DNA of 64,000 bases, taken from NCBI RefSeq assembly GCF_036373705.1, contig NC_089863.1, forward strand, positions 35,291,227 to 35,355,226. The letters are read 5' to 3'. Position 1 is the stretch's first letter. Each line of letters begins with the position of its first letter. The notes beneath the pieces were generated by a model that was not told the DNA's origin, made no database searches, and worked only from the letters and a program-made list of their open reading frames with translations. Positions 58,558 to 64,000 of this stretch are shown piece after piece. The position numbers and the translations under genes were made by a program. This DNA is from Amia ocellicauda. Its lineage: Eukaryota > Chordata > Actinopteri > Amiiformes > Amiidae.

Positions 58558-58693
58558 TTTTACCTCTCCTGGGTAACTTTATCGTAGCTCTTAATACTCT
58601 CTATCTGTCTGGAGGAGATATAATTGAAGTATTGTACACGTACCCAGCTACTGTCAACACCCTTTGCTGCACTGATATTTTTCCATCCATTTT

Positions 58694-58732
<39 letters not shown>

Positions 58733-58788
58733 GAAGTTCCGTCAATACCCGCCAACCTTTAAGAGACATCATGCAGCCAGGCCTCTCG

Positions 58789-58906
58789 GCTTGCGGCCAC
58801 ACCGTCCTGAACGCGCCCGATCGCGTAAGATCTCGGAAGCTAAACGGGGCAGGACCTGGTCAGTACTTGGATGGGAGACCTCCTGGAAATACCTGGTGCT
58901 GCAAGC
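58789..58906 (+). rRNA. 5S rRNA copy R13
   Basis: Main-type box C joined to variant-like GGACC and TACCTGGTGC. Preceded by the longest T tract (over 30 T). Confidence 0.72.
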
Positions 58907-59128
58907 TTTTACGTGTCCTGGGTAACTTTATCGTAGCTCTTAATTCTCTCTTTCTGTCTGCAGGAGATTTAATTGAAGAATTGTACACGTACCCAGCTAC
59001 TGTCAACACCCTTTGCTGCACTGATATTTTTCCATCCATTTTTCTTTTTTTTTTTTTTTTTTTTTTTTGCTGGAAGTTCCGTCAATACCCGCCAACCTTT
59101 AAGAGACATCATTCAGCCAGGCCTCTCG

Positions 59129-59246
59129 GCTTGCGGCCACACCGTCCTGAATGCGCCCAATCTCGTCACATCTCGGAAGCTAAACGGGGCAGGGCCTGGT
59201 CAGTACTTGGATGGGAGACCTCCTAGAAATACCAGGTGCTGCAAGC
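59129..59246 (+). rRNA. 5S rRNA copy R14
   Basis: GCCCAATCTCGTCACATC; box C intact; terminator CAAGCCTTTT. Confidence 0.7.
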
Positions 59247-59463
59247 CTTTTACGTCTCCTGGGTAACTTCATCGTAGCTCTTAATACTCTCTTTCTGTCT
59301 CCAGGAGATATAATTGAAGAATTGTACACGTACTAGGCTACTTTCAACACCCTTTGCTGCACTGATATTTTTCCCTCCATTTTTCTTTTTATTTTATTTT
59401 TTTGCTGGAAGTTCCGTCAATATCCGCCAGCCTTTAAGAGACATCATGCAGCCAGGCCTCTTG

Positions 59464-59581
59464 GCTTGTAGTCACACCGTCCTGAATGCGCCCGATCATA
59501 TCAGATTTCGGAAGCTAAACGGGGCAGGGCCTGGTCAGTACATGAATGTGAGACCTCCTGGAAATACCAGGTGCTGCAAGC
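59464..59581 (+). rRNA. 5S rRNA copy R15, mosaic
   Basis: 5' half as R11 (GTAGTC, ATCATATCAG); box C CATGAATGTG; 3' arm of the main type (TACCAGGTGC). Confidence 0.58.
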
Positions 59582-59806
59582 TTTTACGTCTCCTGGGTAA
59601 CTTCATCGTAGCTCTTAATACTCTCTTTCTGTCTCCAGGAGATATAATTGAAGTATTGTACACGTATCCAGCTACTGTCAACACCCTTTGCTGCACTGAT
59701 ATTTTTCCATCCATTTTTCTTTTTTATTTTTTTATTTTTATTTTTTGCTGGAAGTTCCGTCAATACCCGCCATCCTTTAAGAGACATCATGCAGCCAGGC
59801 CTTTCG

Positions 59807-59924
59807 GCTTGTGGCCACACCGTCCTGAATGCGCCCGATCTCGTCAGATCTCGGAAGCTAAACGGGGCAGGGCCTGGTCAGTACTTGGATGGTAGACCTC
59901 CTAGAAATACCAGGTGCTGCAAGC
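59807..59924 (+). rRNA. 5S rRNA copy R16, unit 1 of the 2,013-bp repeat
   Basis: Main type with GGATGGTAGACC; identical to R22 and R28. Confidence 0.78.
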
Positions 59925-60146
59925 TTTTTACGTCTCCTGGGTAACTTCATCGTAGCTCTTAATACTCTCTTTCTGTCTCCAGGAGATATAATTGAAGAAT
60001 TGTACACGTACCCGGCTACTTTCAACACCCTTTCCTGCACTGATATTTTTCCCTCCATTTTTCTATTTTTTATTTTTATTTTTTTTGCTGGAAGTTCCGT
60101 CAATACCCGCCAACCTTTAAGAGACATCATGCAGCCAGGCCTTTCG

Positions 60147-60264
60147 GCTTGTGGCCACACCGTCCTGAATGCGCCCGATCTCGTCAGATCTCGGAAGCTA
60201 AACGGGGCAGGGCCTGGTCAGTACTTGGATGGGAGACCTCCTAGAAATACCAGGTGCTGCAAGC
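60147..60264 (+). rRNA. 5S rRNA copy R17, unit 2
   Basis: Clean main-type copy; one of the best candidates for an expressed gene. Twin R23. Confidence 0.84.
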
Positions 60265-60474
60265 TTTTTACGTCTCCTGGGTAACTTCATCGTAGCTCTT
60301 AATACTCTCTTTCTGTCTCCAGGAGATATAATTGAAGAATTGTACACGTACCCGGCTACTTTCAACACCCTTTGCTGCACTGGTATATTTCCCTCTATTT
60401 TTCTTTTTTTTTTTGCTGGCAGTTCCGTCAATACCCGCCAGCCTTTAAGAGACATCATGCAGCCAGGCATCTCG

Positions 60475-60592
60475 GCTTGCGGCCACACCATCCTGAACGC
60501 GCCCGATCTCGTCAGATCTCGGAAGCTAAACGGGGCAGGACCTGGTCAGTACATGAATGTGAGACCTCCTGGAAGTACCTGGTGCTGCTAGT
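60475..60592 (+). rRNA. 5S rRNA copy R18, unit 3, variant type
   Basis: CATGAATGTG; GGAAGTACC; ends CTAGT. Twin R24. Confidence 0.57.
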
Positions 60593-60807
60593 TTTTACGT
60601 CTCCTGGGTAACTTTACCGTAGCTCTTAATACTCTCTATCTGTCTGGAGGAGATATAATTGAAGTATTGTACACGTACCCAGCTACTGTCAACACCCTTT
60701 GCTGCACTGATATTTTTCCATCCATTTTTCTTTTTTTTTTTTTTTTTGCTGGAAGTTCCGTCAATACCCGCCAACCTTTAAGAGACATCATGCAGCCAGG
60801 CCTTTCG

Positions 60808-60925
60808 GCTTGTGGCCACACCGTCCTGAATGCGCCCGATCTCGTCAGATCTCGGAAGCTAAACGGGGCAGGGCCTGGTCAGTACTTGGATGGGAGACCT
60901 CCTAGAAATACCAGGTGCTGCAAGC
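60808..60925 (+). rRNA. 5S rRNA copy R19, unit 4, main type
   Basis: Gene body clean, but the T run after it is broken (CTGTTTACG), so termination may be poor. Twin R25. Confidence 0.78.
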
Positions 60926-61147
60926 TGTTTACGTCTCCTGGGTAACTTCATCGTAGCTCTTAATACTCTCTTTCTGTCTGCAGGAGATATAATTGAAGAA
61001 TTGTACACGTACCCAGCTACTTTCAACACCCTTTCCTGCACAGATATTTTTCCCTCCATTTTTCTATTTTTTTTTTTTTTTTTTTTTGCTGGAAATTCCG
61101 TCAATACCCGCCAACCTTTAAGAGTCATCATTCAGCCAGGTCTCTCG

Positions 61148-61265
61148 GCTTGCGGCCACACCGTCCTGAATGCGCCCAATCTCGTCAGATTTCGGAAGCT
61201 AAACGGGGCAGGGCCTGGTCAGTACTTGGATGGGAGACCTCCTAGAAATACCAGGTGCTGCAAGC
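61148..61265 (+). rRNA. 5S rRNA copy R20, unit 5, main type
   Basis: GCCCAATCTCG and AGATTTCGG; box C intact. Twin R26. Confidence 0.77.
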
Positions 61266-61476
61266 TTTTTACGTCTCCTGGGTAACTTCATCGTAGCTCT
61301 TAATACTCTCTTTCTGTCTCCAGGAGATATAATTGAAGAATTGTACACGTACCCGGCTACTTTCAACACCCTTTGCTGCACTGGTATATTTCCCTCTATT
61401 TTTCTTTTTTTTTTTTGCTGGCAGTTCCGTCAATACCCGCCAGCCTTTAAGAGACATCATGCAGCCAGGCATCTCG

Positions 61477-61594
61477 GCTTGCGGCCACACCATCCTGAAC
61501 GCGCCCGATCTCGTCAGATCTCGGAAGCTAAACGGGGCAGGACCTGGTCAGTACATGAATGTGAGACCTCCTGGAAAAACCTAGTGCTGCAAGC
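61477..61594 (+). rRNA. 5S rRNA copy R21, unit 6, variant type
   Basis: CATGAATGTG; GGAAAAACC. Its twin R27 reads GGAAATACC, one of the few differences between rounds. Confidence 0.58.
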
Positions 61595-61819
61595 TTTTAC
61601 GTCTCCTGGGTAACTTTATCGTAGCTCTTAATACTCTCTCTCTGTCTGGAGGAGATATAATTGAAGTATTGTACACGTATCCAGCTACTGTCAACACCCT
61701 TTGCTGCACTGATATTTTTCCATCCATTTTTCTTTTTTATTTTTTTATTTTTATTTTTTGCTGGAAGTTCCGTCAATACCCGCCATCCTTTAAGAGACAT
61801 CATGCAGCCAGGCCTTTCG

Positions 61820-61937
61820 GCTTGTGGCCACACCGTCCTGAATGCGCCCGATCTCGTCAGATCTCGGAAGCTAAACGGGGCAGGGCCTGGTCAGTACTTG
61901 GATGGTAGACCTCCTAGAAATACCAGGTGCTGCAAGC
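61820..61937 (+). rRNA. 5S rRNA copy R22, repeat of R16
   Basis: Same sequence as R16, exactly 2,013 bp on. Confidence 0.78.
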
Positions 61938-62159
61938 TTTTTACGTCTCCTGGGTAACTTCATCGTAGCTCTTAATACTCTCTTTCTGTCTCCAGGAGAT
62001 ATAATTGAAGAATTGTACACGTACCCGGCTACTTTCAACACCCTTTCCTGCACTGATATTTTTCCCTCCATTTTTCTATTTTTTATTTTTATTTTTTTTG
62101 CTGGAAGTTCCGTCAATACCCGCCAACCTTTAAGAGACATCATGCAGCCAGGCCTTTCG

Positions 62160-62277
62160 GCTTGTGGCCACACCGTCCTGAATGCGCCCGATCTCGTCAG
62201 ATCTCGGAAGCTAAACGGGGCAGGGCCTGGTCAGTACTTGGATGGGAGACCTCCTAGAAATACCAGGTGCTGCAAGC
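62160..62277 (+). rRNA. 5S rRNA copy R23, repeat of R17
   Basis: Clean main type, like R17. Confidence 0.84.
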
Positions 62278-62487
62278 TTTTTACGTCTCCTGGGTAACTT
62301 CATCGTAGCTCTTAATACTCTCTTTCTGTCTCCAGGAGATATAATTGAAGAATTGTACACGTACCCGGCTACTTTCAACACCCTTTGCTGCACTGGTATA
62401 TTTCCCTCTATTTTTCTTTTTTTTTTTGCTGGCAGTTCCGTCAATACCCGCCAGCCTTTAAGAGACATCATGCAGCCAGGCATCTCG

Positions 62488-62605
62488 GCTTGCGGCCACA
62501 CCATCCTGAACGCGCCCGATCTCGTCAGATCTCGGAAGCTAAACGGGGCAGGACCTGGTCAGTACATGAATGTGAGACCTCCTGGAAGTACCTGGTGCTG
62601 CTAGT
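62488..62605 (+). rRNA. 5S rRNA copy R24, repeat of R18 (variant)
   Basis: Keeps the CTAGT end of R18. Confidence 0.57.
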
Positions 62606-62820
62606 TTTTACGTCTCCTGGGTAACTTTACCGTAGCTCTTAATACTCTCTATCTGTCTGGAGGAGATATAATTGAAGTATTGTACACGTACCCAGCTACT
62701 GTCAACACCCTTTGCTGCACTGATATTTTTCCATCCATTTTTCTTTTTTTTTTTTTTTTTGCTGGAAGTTCCGTCAATACCCGCCAACCTTTAAGAGACA
62801 TCATGCAGCCAGGCCTTTCG

Positions 62821-62938
62821 GCTTGTGGCCACACCGTCCTGAATGCGCCCGATCTCGTCAGATCTCGGAAGCTAAACGGGGCAGGGCCTGGTCAGTACTT
62901 GGATGGGAGACCTCCTAGAAATACCAGGTGCTGCAAGC
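62821..62938 (+). rRNA. 5S rRNA copy R25, repeat of R19
   Basis: Keeps the broken terminator CTGTTT. Confidence 0.78.
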
Positions 62939-63160
62939 TGTTTACGTCTCCTGGGTAACTTCATCGTAGCTCTTAATACTCTCTTTCTGTCTGCAGGAGA
63001 TATAATTGAAGAATTGTACACGTACCCAGCTACTTTCAACACCCTTTCCTGCACAGATATTTTTCCCTCCATTTTTCTTTTTTTTTTTTTTTTTTTTTTT
63101 GCTGGAAATTCCGTCAATACCCGCCAACCTTTAAGAGTCATCATTCAGCCAGGTCTCTCG

Positions 63161-63278
63161 GCTTGCGGCCACACCGTCCTGAATGCGCCCAATCTCGTCA
63201 GATTTCGGAAGCTAAACGGGGCAGGGCCTGGTCAGTACTTGGATGGGAGACCTCCTAGAAATACCAGGTGCTGCAAGC
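63161..63278 (+). rRNA. 5S rRNA copy R26, repeat of R20
   Basis: Gene as R20; the T tract before it differs slightly from the first round. Confidence 0.77.
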
Positions 63279-63489
63279 TTTTTACGTCTCCTGGGTAACT
63301 TCATCGTAGCTCTTAATACTCTCTTTCTGTCTCCAGGAGATATAATTGAAGAATTGTACACGTACCCGGCTACTTTCAACACCCTTTGCTGCACTGGTAT
63401 ATTTCCCTCTATTTTTCTTTTTTTTTTTTGCTGGCAGTTCCGTCAATACCCGCCAGCCTTTAAGAGACATCATGCAGCCAGGCATCTCG

Positions 63490-63607
63490 GCTTGCGGCCA
63501 CACCATCCTGAACGCGCCCGATCTCGTCAGATCTCGGAAGCTAAACGGGGCAGGACCTGGTCAGTACATGAATGTGAGACCTCCTGGAAATACCTAGTGC
63601 TGCAAGC
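63490..63607 (+). rRNA. 5S rRNA copy R27, repeat of R21 (variant)
   Basis: CATGAATGTG; TACCTAGTGC. Confidence 0.6.
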
Positions 63608-63832
63608 TTTTACGTCTCCTGGGTAACTTTATCGTAGCTCTTAATACTCTCTCTCTGTCTGGAGGAGATATAATTGAAGTATTGTACACGTATCCAGCTA
63701 CTGTCAACACCCTTTGCTGCACTGATATTTTTCCATCCATTTTTCTTTTTTATTTTTTTATTTTTATTTTTTGCTGGAAGTTCCGTCAATACCCGCCATC
63801 CTTTAAGAGACATCATGCAGCCAGGCCTTTCG

Positions 63833-63950
63833 GCTTGTGGCCACACCGTCCTGAATGCGCCCGATCTCGTCAGATCTCGGAAGCTAAACGGGGCAGGGCC
63901 TGGTCAGTACTTGGATGGTAGACCTCCTAGAAATACCAGGTGCTGCAAGC
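63833..63950 (+). rRNA. 5S rRNA copy R28, third round of R16
   Basis: Last complete gene of the window; same GGTAGACC mark as R16 and R22. Confidence 0.78.
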
Positions 63951-64000
63951 TTTTTACGTCTCCTGGGTAACTTCATCGTAGCTCTTAATACTCTCTTTCT

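Larger units (their letters stand above)
54575..64000 (+). repeat. 5S rDNA tandem array, right block (28 copies, continues past the window)
   Basis: Same unit as the left block and same strand. Starts inside the spacer at TTCATCGTAGC. The first three copies are diverged. From R16 on, six units (59,807-61,819) repeat with a period of exactly 2,013 bp (61,820-63,832) and begin a third round. Confidence 0.94.

Overview
The window looks like nuclear DNA of a ray-finned fish. The evidence is vertebrate-type 5S rDNA with Pol III boxes, spliced host-style genes, fish-type Tc1/mariner elements, Tx1-, CR1- and L2-type LINEs, retroviral LTRs, and abundant (CA)n, (CATA)n and (CT)n microsatellites. A CR1-type LINE with an 8-bp tail repeat and an old dispersed repeat at 15,410 would also suit a non-teleost fish, but the species cannot be read from the sequence.

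Layout. (1) 1-7,403: tandem 5S rDNA, 22 gene copies on the + strand, units about 327-345 bp. (2) 7,404-54,574: a 47-kb island of repeats. (3) 54,575-64,000: the 5S array resumes on the same strand, 28 more copies, partly in an exact 2,013-bp six-unit higher-order repeat. The array breaks and resumes in the same part of the spacer.

The island is built on a large imperfect inverted duplication: left arm about 7,425-20,443, right arm about 31,446-46,480, with an 11-kb centre holding a third partial copy (22,049-22,265 and 26,800-31,303) in right-arm orientation. From outside in, the arms share: a module with two CRE-like sites; LTR-B fragments; a promoter resembling a type 3 Pol III (snRNA-type) promoter; a non-autonomous ISRm11-like mariner element with a solo LTR-B inside it; a Tc1 transposase fragment; a U5 snRNA-like sequence; a BEN-domain gene; the 5' part of a Tx1-type LINE; and a block carrying four copies of a 19-bp motif. 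Each arm has its own later insertions and deletions.

Genes. The best protein gene is a 7-exon, 336-codon BEN-domain gene with BEND5-like layout on the minus strand of the right arm (34,224-37,222), open throughout with GT-AG introns. Its left-arm twin (16,448-18,701) lost the last exon to a deletion and runs into LINE sequence. Only the left arm keeps part of a divergent minus-strand gene (15,021-16,213) starting 234 bp from the BEN start codon and holding a tandemly duplicated exon. The rest is transposons: three Tc1/mariner families, LINE pieces, retroviral fossils with LTRs (a gammaretrovirus-like integrase remnant at 22,266-23,360 and a Gag remnant at 48,163-49,010), and small palindromic repeats. 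Outside the inverted duplication, 46,481-53,437 holds the Gag fossil, an L2/CR1-type ORF1 with an SGNH-hydrolase domain, and a hairpin minisatellite.
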